From Candidatus Mediterraneibacter excrementavium (GTDB lineage: Bacteria; Bacillota; Clostridia; Lachnospirales; Lachnospiraceae): 32,730 nucleotides of DNA. This document shows positions 1 to 7,710 of this stretch, in pieces. The notes under the pieces are model-generated. The model did not search any database, was not told the DNA's origin, and saw only the letters and a list, made by a program, of their open reading frames with translations. The stretch covers positions 1 to 32,730 of the forward strand of contig DWVL01000061.1 of NCBI GenBank assembly GCA_019120275.1, in the 5' to 3' direction. Position numbers and translations under genes: made by a program. Numbering within the stretch: the stretch's first letter is position 1; every line of letters begins with the position of its first letter.

Positions 1-294
1 GGAGATACTGATCACAGGATATTTTCCCATATAGGAGAGATATTTGTCTCCCGCATCCATGATCTTCAGCCCCTGAAACAGACTGCTGTTATCTTTTTCC
101 CCTTTTTCAAAAAAATATCGGAGAATGCTCATATTCAGTGTTTTTCCGAATCTTCTGGGCCTGGTAAAGAGAGTGACCTTCCCCTTCATATCCAGCAGTT
201 CTTTTATAAACAGAGTTTTATCTACAAAATAATAGCCATGCTCCCGCAGATCCTCAAAATTCTCCACTCCGATCGGCAGAGGTATCCATTCCAT
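1..294 (-). CDS. AAA-ATPase-like family protein, N-terminal fragment
   Basis: The gene runs off the left edge, so only about 98 N-terminal codons are present. The protein starts MEWIPLPIGVENFEDLRE, then has YYFVDKT and the segment TLFTRPRRFGKTLNMS near residues 40-56. This is the start typical of the AAA-ATPase-like family (PF09820), in which the P-loop is an RPRRFGKT-type motif. Full-length members usually continue to a C-terminal PD-(D/E)XK-like nuclease domain (DUF1703), which would lie outside the window. The start is supported by a GGGAGG ribosome-binding site 8 bases upstream. The biological role of this family is not established; it is often multicopy in Bacteroidota and Clostridia. 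It is transcribed away from the subtilase and has its own promoter in the 112-bp gap. Confidence 0.85.
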   Translation of the reverse strand, partial: MEWIPLPIGVENFEDLREHGYYFVDKTLFIKELLDMKGKVTLFTRPRRFGKTLNMSILRYFFEKGEKDNSSLFQGLKIMDAGDKYLSYMGKYPVISIS

Positions 295-324
295 ACAAAA
301 CGCCTCCCTTCCAGATGTAGTTAC

Positions 325-391
325 ATTTTACTACGTCCGAAAAGGAGGCGCAAGGTTCAGTATATTACGGATTTCAGGATGCCTCTGTCAA
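325..391 (-). promoter_or_regulatory. Candidate tandem promoters and dyad for the AAA-ATPase-like gene
   Basis: On the minus strand, TTGCGC (348-353) and TAAAAT (325-330) are separated by 17 bases. Farther upstream, TTGACA (386-391) and TAATAT (362-367) are separated by 18. The downstream -10 box lies inside an inverted repeat, GTAGT (317-321) / ACTAC (330-334). A second small dyad, TGTA-GT-TACA, spans 316-325. A repressor site over the -10 box is plausible but is inference. Confidence 0.5.
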
Positions 392-405
392 CAAAAGGCA
401 GCAGT

Positions 406-2121
406 TCACCTGTCCGGCAGGCTCTCCCTCACGCACAGCGCCCCATACCCCAACTGGGCGTTCGGCCATTCGCTGTCCCCCGGCAGTTCCCACGCCCCGC
501 GCCTTAAGTATGCCTTCACTTTCTCCCCGTACAGATAGGGATCATTGCCGCGCACAATCCCCCATTCCATCAGGAGCGCCGCCCCGCCGGTAACAAAAGG
601 GACCGCAAATGACGTTCCTGTAAAGGCACGGTAGCCTCCGCCCGGAACGGGAGCGTTTACATCCACACCAGGCGCCGCCACATCCGGTTTTGGCACGCCG
701 GCGCTCTCATAGACGGCAGACGGCCCCCGCCCGGAAAAGTCTGCATAGGAAAAAGTCCGTCCGTCGTAAGCCGCCACGGTTACTGCCCGGGCAGCCGCGG
801 ACGGGACCGTCAGGGTGGACATGCTGTCTGGCGTAAGGAATGCGGTTCCTACGTTCAGCGCAGCCTGCACCGGCAGCCACATCTGATAAGTCCCCGCCAC
901 GATCCGCCGGGGCGTGAGCACGATCTGCCAGACGCCGCTGTCCACATAATCCCGCATCGGGAGAAACGCGACAAAGATCTCCTGCCGCACGCTGTACGGC
1001 TTCGGCTCCCCATAGTAAACCAGCAGTTCGGTCGAACCGGTCAGATACCGCTGGGCGCCGGTCTTCTCCCGGAACGGGCCGGCCGGTTCCCCCGCCGGAC
1101 TTATAATGGAAATGTCGATCTCATCGGTGTAGGATTTCCAGATCTGCAGGCCGAAAGGCTGCTCCCGCTCCTGCACCGCCAGTTCCTGAACCGTCTCCTC
1201 TTCATCGCTTACGATCCCCGCCGCATGTCCTGCTGCCGTTCCCTCGTTGCCGGTCCCGATGCAGATCACATTTTTCCAGATAGCGGACACATCGTTCAGG
1301 TACTGCTCCACCAACGAAGAGCCGTCATGAGGCCCGTACGTATTGCCGAAACTGACATTGACCGCCACCGGCATGCGCATCTCCTGCGCCTTCCGGATCA
1401 GGTAGTCCACGCCAGTCATAAGCTCCGTCGTCCTGGGGAAGCCACCCGGCTGCGGGCTTTTCATCTTCACAATGACCAGTTCCGACTCCGGCGCCGCGCC
1501 CCGGTATCTGCGTCCTTCGCTTCCCCGGCCGTTTCCCGCGGCGATCCCGGCCACGGCAGTCCCATGTCCGCTGCTGTCCACGCTCAGAGGCGGCCGTACC
1601 GCAGGCTGTACCGTCCCTTCTGCATTCAGAAATTCATTGATCTCTTCGGATGTGTACTCCCGGTCCGTCTGATCCCACAGCGCCGCGATCCGCGTCGTCC
1701 CGTCTTCGTTCCGGAAATCCGGATTGGTCAGATCGATCCCGCTGTCCACGATGCCGACCAGCACGCCTCTGCCGGTCAGACCATAAGGAGCCTCCTGCAC
1801 CGCATCGATGCAGGACACCTGCCGCCCCACGTCCGTCTGGAAATACAGACTCTTTGGCTTCTCGACAAACTCCACTTCCGGAAGCGATGCCAGCGCTCCG
1901 ATCCGGTCTTCCCGGATACGTACCACTGCGTAGTTGTTCAAAAGCTCCGTTACGGATTCGCTGATCTCCCGCGCCGCATCCAGGCTGCCTGAATACTTGA
2001 TGATCAGATCCCACGCCCGTTCACCGGCATCATATCCCACGTCCAGCTCCGCCGAGCGGACGCGTTCCTCCGGGGTTGCTTCCAAAGCAAGATTTAAGAT
2101 GTTTTCAATCTTCTGGCTCAT
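406..2121 (-). CDS. S8 family subtilisin-like serine protease (Csp-like, cytosolic)
   Basis: A 571-residue subtilase with the complete catalytic triad: Asp126 in VGIVDSGID, His186 in SSGHGTAVAG and Ser504 in GTSFAVPFVTG. The oxyanion-hole Asn292 lies in GTGNEG. There is no signal peptide or membrane segment, so it is probably intracellular. Residues 1-105 look like a short prodomain. A long insert (about residues 300-440) between the Asn and Ser blocks resembles the jellyroll-containing insert of clostridial Csp proteases, which process germination proteases in spore formers. The family is frequently multicopy in Lachnospiraceae, where its substrates are mostly unknown. A weak AAAGG ribosome-binding site precedes the start. 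It sits alone, downstream of the aldo-keto reductase terminator, so co-transcription is unlikely. Confidence 0.88.
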   Translation of the reverse strand: MSQKIENILNLALEATPEERVRSAELDVGYDAGERAWDLIIKYSGSLDAAREISESVTELLNNYAVVRIREDRIGALASLPEVEFVEKPKSLYFQTDVGRQVSCIDAVQEAPYGLTGRGVLVGIVDSGIDLTNPDFRNEDGTTRIAALWDQTDREYTSEEINEFLNAEGTVQPAVRPPLSVDSSGHGTAVAGIAAGNGRGSEGRRYRGAAPESELVIVKMKSPQPGGFPRTTELMTGVDYLIRKAQEMRMPVAVNVSFGNTYGPHDGSSLVEQYLNDVSAIWKNVICIGTGNEGTAAGHAAGIVSDEEETVQELAVQEREQPFGLQIWKSYTDEIDISIISPAGEPAGPFREKTGAQRYLTGSTELLVYYGEPKPYSVRQEIFVAFLPMRDYVDSGVWQIVLTPRRIVAGTYQMWLPVQAALNVGTAFLTPDSMSTLTVPSAAARAVTVAAYDGRTFSYADFSGRGPSAVYESAGVPKPDVAAPGVDVNAPVPGGGYRAFTGTSFAVPFVTGGAALLMEWGIVRGNDPYLYGEKVKAYLRRGAWELPGDSEWPNAQLGYGALCVRESLPDR

Positions 2122-2218
2122 ACCAGACCTTTCATGCTGATCTATTTTTCATCTGATATATTCTATGCAAACAGTTTCGTATCGTCCGTTTCATATCTGC
2201 ACCAGCTAAAGTCCATAC

Positions 2219-2250
2219 AAAAAAGAGCACCCGTCTCAAAACAGATGCTC
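2219..2250 (-). terminator. Rho-independent terminator after aldo-keto reductase
   Basis: In the minus-strand RNA a 10-bp stem (GAGCATCTGT / ACGGGTGCTC, two G-U pairs) with a 6-base loop is followed by six U. It starts 20 bases after the reductase stop codon. Confidence 0.85.
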
Positions 2251-2270
2251 TCTCATATAAACTGTTTTCC

Positions 2271-3116
2271 CTAAAAATATACACGCTCCTGATCCGGATG
2301 CTCACCCGACCATCCGGACTGGGGCATTGTCGCCAACCGCCAGATATCCTCCTGCTCCATCTCAAATGAAAACAGATCCATATTCTGCTTCATACGTTCC
2401 GGCGAGGAAGATTTCGGAAGCGGGACGATTCCCCGCTGCACCGCGAATTTCAGGCAGATCTGCGCCGGGGAAACCCGGTATTTTGCAGCAAGTTCACATA
2501 CCAGCGGATCCTTAAGGACCCGGCTGCGCCCGATCGGACTCCACGCCTGCACGAGGATCCCGTTCTCTTTACAGTACTGTACAGCAGCCTCCTGGCTGTA
2601 GCCGGGATGGTATTCGATCTGGTCAACCGCAGGTCTTACCGTGCATCCGGCCAGAATATTTTCTATATGGTGCGGCAGGAAGTTGCTTAGTCCGATCGCG
2701 CGGATTTTCCCTTCGGCATATAATTCTTCCAGCGCTCTCCATGTCTCCCTGTCCAGTTCCTTCCAGTTCTCATATCCGGGTTCAGGCAGCGGCCAGTGGA
2801 TCAGATAGAGATCCAGATAATCCGTCTCCAGATTCTCCAGGGTACGCCGGAATGCGTCTCTGGCATTCTCATACCCCATTTCAGTCTTCCAGAGTTTGCT
2901 GGCAATGAAAAAGTCTTTTCTGGGAAGCCCGCTCTGCCGTATTGCTTCTGCAAGATATGTTTCCGTCCCGTAAAAGGACGCTGTATCAAAATACCGGTAT
3001 CCGGATCCGATCGCTGCTTTTATAACATCCGCACTTTTTCCGTCTGCCGCTTTGTAAGTGCCAAAACCAACAGCCGGTATCTGTACTCCATTATTTAATG
3101 TATATGTTTTATTCAT
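2271..3116 (-). CDS. Aldo/keto reductase (AKR family)
   Basis: A 281-residue NAD(P)H-dependent carbonyl reductase of the 2,5-diketogluconate reductase-like AKR type. The catalytic tetrad is present: Asp44 and Tyr49 in YFDTASFYGTE, Lys74 in IASKLW, His107 in LIHWPLP. The cofactor-binding end is also present (PLPKSSSPERMKQN). Length is normal for the family. The start is the internal Met of MNKTYTLNNG, because GAGAGG lies 7 bases upstream; an earlier in-frame Met 13 codons upstream has no ribosome-binding site. The gene follows the GNAT gene by 40 bases and probably shares its transcript, ending at the terminator immediately downstream. The substrate cannot be told from sequence; a general aldehyde or ketone detoxification role is an inference. 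Confidence 0.9.
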   Translation of the reverse strand: MNKTYTLNNGVQIPAVGFGTYKAADGKSADVIKAAIGSGYRYFDTASFYGTETYLAEAIRQSGLPRKDFFIASKLWKTEMGYENARDAFRRTLENLETDYLDLYLIHWPLPEPGYENWKELDRETWRALEELYAEGKIRAIGLSNFLPHHIENILAGCTVRPAVDQIEYHPGYSQEAAVQYCKENGILVQAWSPIGRSRVLKDPLVCELAAKYRVSPAQICLKFAVQRGIVPLPKSSSPERMKQNMDLFSFEMEQEDIWRLATMPQSGWSGEHPDQERVYF

Positions 3117-3156
3117 CTTTAATCCTCTCACTTTCGTCAGACAAGCCTTCTTCATT

Positions 3157-3675
3157 CTATAAATCTTTCCTCATAATGTAATCGGTCTGCTCGTCATTTC
3201 CCACAGTAAATGTATGGGAGCCTGTTCTGTAAAAGCCTTTCCCTTCATAGAACCGGATCGCTCTCTCATTTTTCTCCCAGACGCCAAGCCAGATATACTC
3301 CTTCTTCCGCTCTTCCGCCAGCCGCACCGCCTCTTCCATCAGACGGCTGCCAAGCCCTGTGCCCTGAAATTCTTTCGCCACATAGATCCGCTCGATCTCC
3401 AGAGAATGGGGATCGCCGGTCTCGGTCTGCGCCGCCGCTTCATTGAGTTTGAGGCATCCCGCCGGTCTGTCGTTCTGATAGAGGAGATAGAACGCCGAGT
3501 CCTGATCCCTCAGTTCTTCGAGCATCCTGTCTCTGGCAAACGCCTGGGTCAGGTATAGCTCCATGTTCTCCGGAGTATTCATACGGGCGAATGTGTCAGA
3601 AAACGTTTTAGCCAGAAGGCTGCGCAGTATATCCGCGTCTGCCTCCGTGCACTTTTTAAGAAAAATGTCATCCAT
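3157..3675 (-). CDS. GNAT family N-acetyltransferase
   Basis: A GNAT-fold acetyl-CoA-dependent acyltransferase of about 172 residues. The acetyl-CoA pyrophosphate loop (motif A) is QGTGLGSRLMEEA after the strand IERIYVAKEF. Motif B is NERAIRFYEGKGF. The substrate could be a protein N-terminus, a polyamine or a small amine and is not determined. The start is uncertain by a few codons: AAGGGG lies 9 bases before the Met of MDDIFLKK (3675) but only 3 bases before an upstream Met at 3681, so 3675 is preferred. It is first in a probable two-gene unit with the aldo-keto reductase and is preceded by a palindrome-rich promoter region. Confidence 0.88.
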   Translation of the reverse strand: MDDIFLKKCTEADADILRSLLAKTFSDTFARMNTPENMELYLTQAFARDRMLEELRDQDSAFYLLYQNDRPAGCLKLNEAAAQTETGDPHSLEIERIYVAKEFQGTGLGSRLMEEAVRLAEERKKEYIWLGVWEKNERAIRFYEGKGFYRTGSHTFTVGNDEQTDYIMRKDL

Positions 3676-3711
3676 TTCCATTAACCCCTTTCTCACTGTC
3701 TGCAGCGGTAT

Positions 3712-3748
3712 CACAGTTTACTGTGGCACTGTTCTGACACAGTGTCAA
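3712..3748 (-). promoter_or_regulatory. Candidate operator region with two palindromes upstream of GNAT gene
   Basis: Two near-perfect dyads lie in the 80-base gap: CACAGTTTACTGTG (3712-3725) and TGACACAGTGTCA (3735-3747). A consensus minus-strand -35 box TTGACA (3743-3748) is embedded in the second dyad. No good -10 box sits at 17 bases; TAAACT lies at 22. A dyad with a stretched spacer recalls activator-dependent (MerR-type) promoters, but this is only a suggestion. Confidence 0.4.
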
Positions 3749-3755
3749 TATAATT

Positions 3756-5042
3756 TCACAGATTCTCTATCGCATACAGCGGCAGATTCACCATCCAGTC
3801 CTCCTCGCGGTAATCCGTCATGGACGTTCTTACCGCATAAGGAGGCTGATATTTTCTGCAGTATGCCTGGAGGCTTTTCGCTTTTACATTTTCTTCTGCC
3901 TTTACCTCTACCGGTGCCACACTTCCTTCTTTCTGCACGAGGAAATCAATTTCTGTGTGGGAATTCGCGGAAAAATAGTAAGGCGTATACTCTGTCTCCG
4001 CTATGATCTGCTGATAAACATACTGCTCTGTAAGCGCACCTTTAAATTCTGTAAATAACTGACTGCCTTCCAAAATTGTCCTTGCATCCAGATCGCTCAT
4101 TGCCCCCAAGAGTCCCACATCCAATAGATAGATCTTAAACGCACTGAAATCAACGTATGCTTTCAGCGGAACCGCCGGCTTTTCCACCCGGTATACTTTA
4201 CCGATCAGCCCGCAGTCCAGAAGCCACTCGATGGCAAGTTCAAAATCTTTCGCCCTGGCCCCCTGCTTCAAATGGCCAAAGAAAAATTTTTTGTTTTCCT
4301 TTGCCAGCTGAAGCGGAACAGAATTCCATACCATGCGAAGTCTTGCAAGTTCTGTATCCGGCGTATGCTTGCTGAAATCCTGCTCATAGAGTTCCAGAAT
4401 CTGCTTCTGTATTTCCCTGACAGATGTTACATCACCATTTTCTGCATAATCATTGACCGCCTCCGGCATTCCGCCGATATAATAATAAAGCTTCAGCCAG
4501 TGGATATACCGGTCCGCGAATGTATGTATGATCGCATACTCTTTTTTTCCCAGAAGATCTGCGAGACCTTCTTCCCCCATTGCAAGCAGAAATTCATGAT
4601 ATGACATCGGATGGATCTCCAAAGTTTCTACCTTTCCTACCGGAAATGATACACCTTCATGGATCGCAACACCGAGAAGAGAGCCTGCCGCGATCACTGC
4701 ATATTCCGGAGCATTTTCACAGAAATACTTCAATGAGGAGATTGCTTTTGGCGCCTCCTGTACTTCGTCAAAAATAATCAGCGTCTCCTCCGGTTGGATC
4801 TTTACTCCTGTTTCAATATTGATCATCCGTAAAATCCTGGAAATATCATAATCATCTTCAAAAATCTGACGCATGCGGACGTCGCTGTCAAAGTTAATAT
4901 AAGCTACGTTTTTAAAGCAGTCCACTCCGAATTTTTTCATAAGCCAGGTTTTCCCGACCTGCCTCGCACCTTTCAAGATCAATGGCTTGCGGTTCCGTTT
5001 CATCTTCCATTCCTTCAGCTTCTCCATAGCTGTACGCTGCAT
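3756..5042 (-). CDS. ATP-binding protein, AAA_14 / DUF4143 family
   Basis: A 428-residue P-loop ATPase. Walker A is GARQVGKT (about residues 25-32), Walker B is TLIIFDEVQEAP, and a sensor-like AAGSLLGVA follows. The C-terminal part matches the DUF4143 architecture and includes a PD-(D/E)XK-like strand pattern, TEIDFLVQKEG...VAPVEVKAEE. Such proteins are widespread and often multicopy in anaerobic bacteria and archaea; their function is unknown, with a possible defence or nucleic-acid role. The start, just upstream of MEKLKEWK, has a GGAGTGATC-type ribosome-binding site. The gene looks AT-richer than its neighbours, in keeping with an accessory origin. Its promoter overlaps an unusual 33-bp repeat. 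Confidence 0.9.
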   Translation of the reverse strand: MQRTAMEKLKEWKMKRNRKPLILKGARQVGKTWLMKKFGVDCFKNVAYINFDSDVRMRQIFEDDYDISRILRMINIETGVKIQPEETLIIFDEVQEAPKAISSLKYFCENAPEYAVIAAGSLLGVAIHEGVSFPVGKVETLEIHPMSYHEFLLAMGEEGLADLLGKKEYAIIHTFADRYIHWLKLYYYIGGMPEAVNDYAENGDVTSVREIQKQILELYEQDFSKHTPDTELARLRMVWNSVPLQLAKENKKFFFGHLKQGARAKDFELAIEWLLDCGLIGKVYRVEKPAVPLKAYVDFSAFKIYLLDVGLLGAMSDLDARTILEGSQLFTEFKGALTEQYVYQQIIAETEYTPYYFSANSHTEIDFLVQKEGSVAPVEVKAEENVKAKSLQAYCRKYQPPYAVRTSMTDYREEDWMVNLPLYAIENL

Positions 5043-5065
5043 ATGATCACTCCTTTTATCTCTTT

Positions 5066-5071
5066 ATTATA
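5066..5071 (-). promoter_or_regulatory. -10 box of the DUF4143 ATPase gene
   Basis: A perfect minus-strand TATAAT lies 24 bases from the start codon. The -35 position (about 5088-5094) has no consensus hexamer and instead falls in the first copy of the 33-bp repeat, so the promoter may depend on, or be blocked by, a protein that binds the repeat. Confidence 0.6.
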
Positions 5072-5077
5072 GTATTG

Positions 5078-5155
5078 CATTTTTCTGAAGGAATATCAAT
5101 GATATGTATACATTTTTCTGAAGGAATCCGATCTTTATTTCTGCATTTTTCTGAA
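5078..5155. repeat. Three direct repeats, 33-bp period, upstream of DUF4143 ATPase
   Basis: CATTTTTCTGAAGGAAT occurs at 5078-5094 and 5111-5127, and the shortened form CATTTTTCTGAA at 5144-5155. The starts are exactly 33 bases apart, close to three helical turns. The copies lie between the ATPase promoter and the phosphofructokinase terminator, and the first overlaps the -35 region. Confidence 0.9.
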
Positions 5156-5157
5156 CA

Positions 5158-5188
5158 TAAAAATGGCGCAGGAAAATCCCTGCGCCAT
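5158..5188 (-). terminator. Terminator after phosphofructokinase
   Basis: The minus-strand RNA forms a perfect 10-bp stem, ATGGCGCAGG / CCTGCGCCAT, with a 6-base loop followed by a U-run. It lies 18 bases after the kinase stop codon. Confidence 0.9.
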
Positions 5189-5206
5189 ACAGTTATACTG
5201 ATCCGT

Positions 5207-6430
5207 TTATTTCCGGTATGCGAACTTCGGCAGCCCGTTCTCCGTCGGGACCTTCACTTCTCCCTGGATGAGCGGCCTTGCATACTCGATAAATCCTTCC
5301 CCGATATCTGAACCGTTCCCTGTGATCCACTCGGCAGGGACGGTTTTCTCCTGATTGCAGATCTGATCCACGTCTTCCATCGTATAATCGATCCGGTAAT
5401 CCTCACCTGGCAGACGGGAGAATCCGATCATCTTCCCGGTCGCCCCCTCGATGGCGCATTTCACCCCGTATGCGCCGGAAGCGATGGCCTCTTTCTGATC
5501 TGTACCGGAGAGCATCGCGGATGAACACCGCTGGCATACGTTAAGTTCTACAGACCGGACTTTGACGCCCAGTCTTTCCTTCACCAGATTTTCCAGATAT
5601 TTTCCGGATCCGGTAAGCATCTTGTGACCGAATGTATCCACACCTACACTGCTTTCCAGTTCACAGATAAACGTTCCTTTTCCGTCATTGATGCCTTCGG
5701 AAATGCAGACGACCAGATTCGGCATTTTTTCCAGCGCCGCCCCCACGTCTGCGATGAATTTTTCCGGATCGAACGCGACTTCCGGCAGATAGATCAAAAC
5801 CGGATTGTCATTCTCAAATTTTCGCGCCAGTACGCTGGCCGCGGTCAGCCAGCCCGCATGCCGCCCCATGATCTCTACGATCGTTACGGATTTTTTATTA
5901 TCATAGACCGATGCGTCAACCGCGATCTCGCGCACCGTAGACGCCACGTACTTCGCCGCGCTTCCAAACCCCGGCGTATGGTCTGTACATACCAGGTCAT
6001 TGTCGATCGTCTTCGGGATCCCCATGAAATGAATGTCGCTGCCCGTCCTCTTCGCATAGCGCGACAGCTTGCTCACAGTGTCCATGGAATCATTGCCGCC
6101 GATATAGAAGAAGTATCCGATCCCATACTGCGCAAACTTATCAAACAGCTTCGGATATACTTCATCATTCAGGTCTTCCGGCAGTTTATACCGGCATGAC
6201 CCCAGATAAGATCCCGGTGTTGTCCTGATCAGTTCCAGTTCCCCGGACCGCTCCAGCGGCTCCATATCCATCACCTGATCATTCAGGAATCCTTCAATCC
6301 CGTTGATCATCCCATAAACCGTACCACAGGCGTCCTCTCTGTTCAGCGCTTCGTATACCACTCCATACAGACTTGCATTTATCACTGCTGTCGGACCGCC
6401 AGACTGCCCGACGATTACATTTCTTTTCAT
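5207..6430 (-). CDS. 6-phosphofructokinase, probably pyrophosphate-dependent
   Basis: A 407-residue PFK-family enzyme that phosphorylates fructose 6-phosphate in glycolysis. The N-terminal GQSGGPTAVINAS and the motifs YIGGNDSMDT (110-119) and PKTIDNDL (139-146) identify it. In ATP-dependent enzymes the equivalent positions are usually Gly (GGDG) and Gly (PGTIDND). Here Asp114 and Lys140 occupy them, the combination associated with pyrophosphate as phosphoryl donor. PPi use is therefore likely from established family knowledge, but not proven. Such enzymes are reversible and save ATP, which suits an anaerobic fermenter. GGAGGG lies 7 bases before the start. The gene is monocistronic, with its own promoter and a strong terminator. 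Confidence 0.92.
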   Translation of the reverse strand: MKRNVIVGQSGGPTAVINASLYGVVYEALNREDACGTVYGMINGIEGFLNDQVMDMEPLERSGELELIRTTPGSYLGSCRYKLPEDLNDEVYPKLFDKFAQYGIGYFFYIGGNDSMDTVSKLSRYAKRTGSDIHFMGIPKTIDNDLVCTDHTPGFGSAAKYVASTVREIAVDASVYDNKKSVTIVEIMGRHAGWLTAASVLARKFENDNPVLIYLPEVAFDPEKFIADVGAALEKMPNLVVCISEGINDGKGTFICELESSVGVDTFGHKMLTGSGKYLENLVKERLGVKVRSVELNVCQRCSSAMLSGTDQKEAIASGAYGVKCAIEGATGKMIGFSRLPGEDYRIDYTMEDVDQICNQEKTVPAEWITGNGSDIGEGFIEYARPLIQGEVKVPTENGLPKFAYRK

Positions 6431-6482
6431 AAGATATCCCTCCGTTCATATTCCCGTTTTTCATTTGCGGAACTACTCTTTT

Positions 6483-6511
6483 ACTATATCGGAAAAAATT
6501 GAATTTTACAA
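6483..6511 (-). promoter_or_regulatory. Phosphofructokinase promoter
   Basis: On the minus strand TTGTAA (6506-6511) and TATAGT (6483-6488) are separated by 17 bases. The -35 hexamer is the same six base pairs used by the divergent glycosyltransferase promoter. Confidence 0.6.
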
Positions 6512-6534
6512 TACAGCCGCAACAATGATATAAT
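6506..6534 (+). promoter_or_regulatory. Glycosyltransferase promoter
   Basis: TTACAA (6506-6511), a 17-base spacer, then a perfect TATAAT (6529-6534), about 50 bases before the start codon. TTTACA with an 18-base spacer is an alternative reading. Confidence 0.65.
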
Positions 6535-6585
6535 AGAAAAAATCACAGTGGATTCAAGCAGAGCAGACTCTGCAGGGAGGATAAA

Positions 6586-7602
6586 ATGAAATACATCTCT
6601 TTTGCTATTCCGTGTTACAATTCAGAAGCTTATATGGAAAAAGCGATCAACTCGATTCTCGCCGGCGGCGAAGATGTCGAGATCATCGTTGTCAATGACG
6701 GATCCAAAGACGGCACTCAGGCAATCGCCGAGCGTTATCAGGAAAAATATCCGACCATTGTCAAAGCCGTCAGCAAAGAAAACGGCGGGCATGGCGATGC
6801 TGTTAACTGTGGTCTGCGTCACGCGACCGGAAAATATTTTAAAGTCGTAGACAGCGATGACTGGGTAGATCAGGATTCCCTCCTTAAGATTCTCGAAGCA
6901 GTCAGAGGATTTGTGGAAAACGACTCCGAAGTAGATATGATCGTCGCCAACTACGTATATGAAAAAGTCGGGATGGAGCACAAAAAAGTCATCCGGTATG
7001 ACAATGTTCTTCCGGAGAACCAGATTTTCCGATGGGATGACATCGGACATTTCCGCCTTGATCAGTACATCCTGATGCATTCTGTTATCTACCGCACGGA
7101 AATGCTCCAGCTCTGTCAGCTCGAACTGCCGAAGCACACATTTTATGTAGACAATATCTACGTGTATTACCCGCTTCCGCATGTACGCACGCTTTACTAC
7201 ATGAACGTTGATTTCTACCGCTACTTCATCGGGCGCGAGGATCAATCCGTAAACGAAAAGGTCATGATCAGCCGGATCGATCAGCAGCTGTTCGTAACAA
7301 AGACCATGATCGCAATGTATGAACTCCGCATGATCACAAGTAAAAAACTGCGCAGGTACATGGTCAATTATCTGGCGATCATGATGACGGTATCGTCTAT
7401 CCTGTGCATCCGGTCTAAAAAAGCGGAAAATCTGATCAAGAAAAAAGAGCTCTGGGAATATCTGAAACGAAAAGATTACAAGACATATGTGAAGATCCGC
7501 TATGGGATCCTTGGGCAGACAATGAATCTGCCGGGAAGATCCGGACGGAAAGTATCATCGCTGGCATACAGCGTAGCAAGAAGACTGATTGGATTCAACT
7601 AG
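6586..7602 (+). CDS. Family 2 glycosyltransferase
   Basis: A 338-residue GT-A fold glycosyltransferase. The N-terminus has the family 2 signature FAIPCYNSEAYMEKAINSIL, then EIIVVNDGSKDGT (nucleotide-sugar binding), ENGGHGDAVNCGL, and the metal-binding DxD-type KVVDSDDWVD near residues 86-94. There is no clear transmembrane segment apart from a weakly hydrophobic stretch near YLAIMMTVSSILCI, so it is likely cytosolic or peripheral. It probably adds a sugar to a cell-surface glycan or teichoic-type polymer; donor and acceptor are unknown. GGGAGG lies 7 bases upstream of the start. It stands alone and is divergent from the phosphofructokinase. Confidence 0.9.
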   Translation: MKYISFAIPCYNSEAYMEKAINSILAGGEDVEIIVVNDGSKDGTQAIAERYQEKYPTIVKAVSKENGGHGDAVNCGLRHATGKYFKVVDSDDWVDQDSLLKILEAVRGFVENDSEVDMIVANYVYEKVGMEHKKVIRYDNVLPENQIFRWDDIGHFRLDQYILMHSVIYRTEMLQLCQLELPKHTFYVDNIYVYYPLPHVRTLYYMNVDFYRYFIGREDQSVNEKVMISRIDQQLFVTKTMIAMYELRMITSKKLRRYMVNYLAIMMTVSSILCIRSKKAENLIKKKELWEYLKRKDYKTYVKIRYGILGQTMNLPGRSGRKVSSLAYSVARRLIGFN

Positions 7603-7616
7603 GAAGCGTTTTTGTG

Positions 7617-7674
7617 CACTCCGGCGGGATGGAGTTCCCTGCCAGCGGGCAGGGTTTCGCGCCGGGCCGGAGTG
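7617..7674. other. GC-rich branched hairpin after glycosyltransferase
   Basis: The outer arms CACTCCGGC (7617-7625) and GCCGGAGTG (7666-7674) pair perfectly. Inside is a second perfect stem, CCCTGCC (7637-7643) / GGCAGGG (7648-7654). A 12-base direct repeat, GGTTTCGCGCCG, occurs at 7653 and 7674. No U-tract follows, so a standard terminator is not clear, although the position 15 bases after the stop would suit one. Confidence 0.6.
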
Positions 7675-7710
7675 GTTTCGCGCCGAGGGGCAAAGACTTT
7701 AAATCGGCAA

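Noticed and set aside
1..5155. Integrated mobile element at the left end
   Set aside because: Accessory-type ATPase genes are present, but no integrase, transposase, attachment-site duplication or phage gene was seen.
5075..5311. Small plus-strand protein with three HFSEGI repeats
   Set aside because: The peptide repeat is only the translation of the 33-bp DNA repeat (33 is divisible by 3). The frame crosses a terminator and runs antisense into the phosphofructokinase, and has no good ribosome-binding site.
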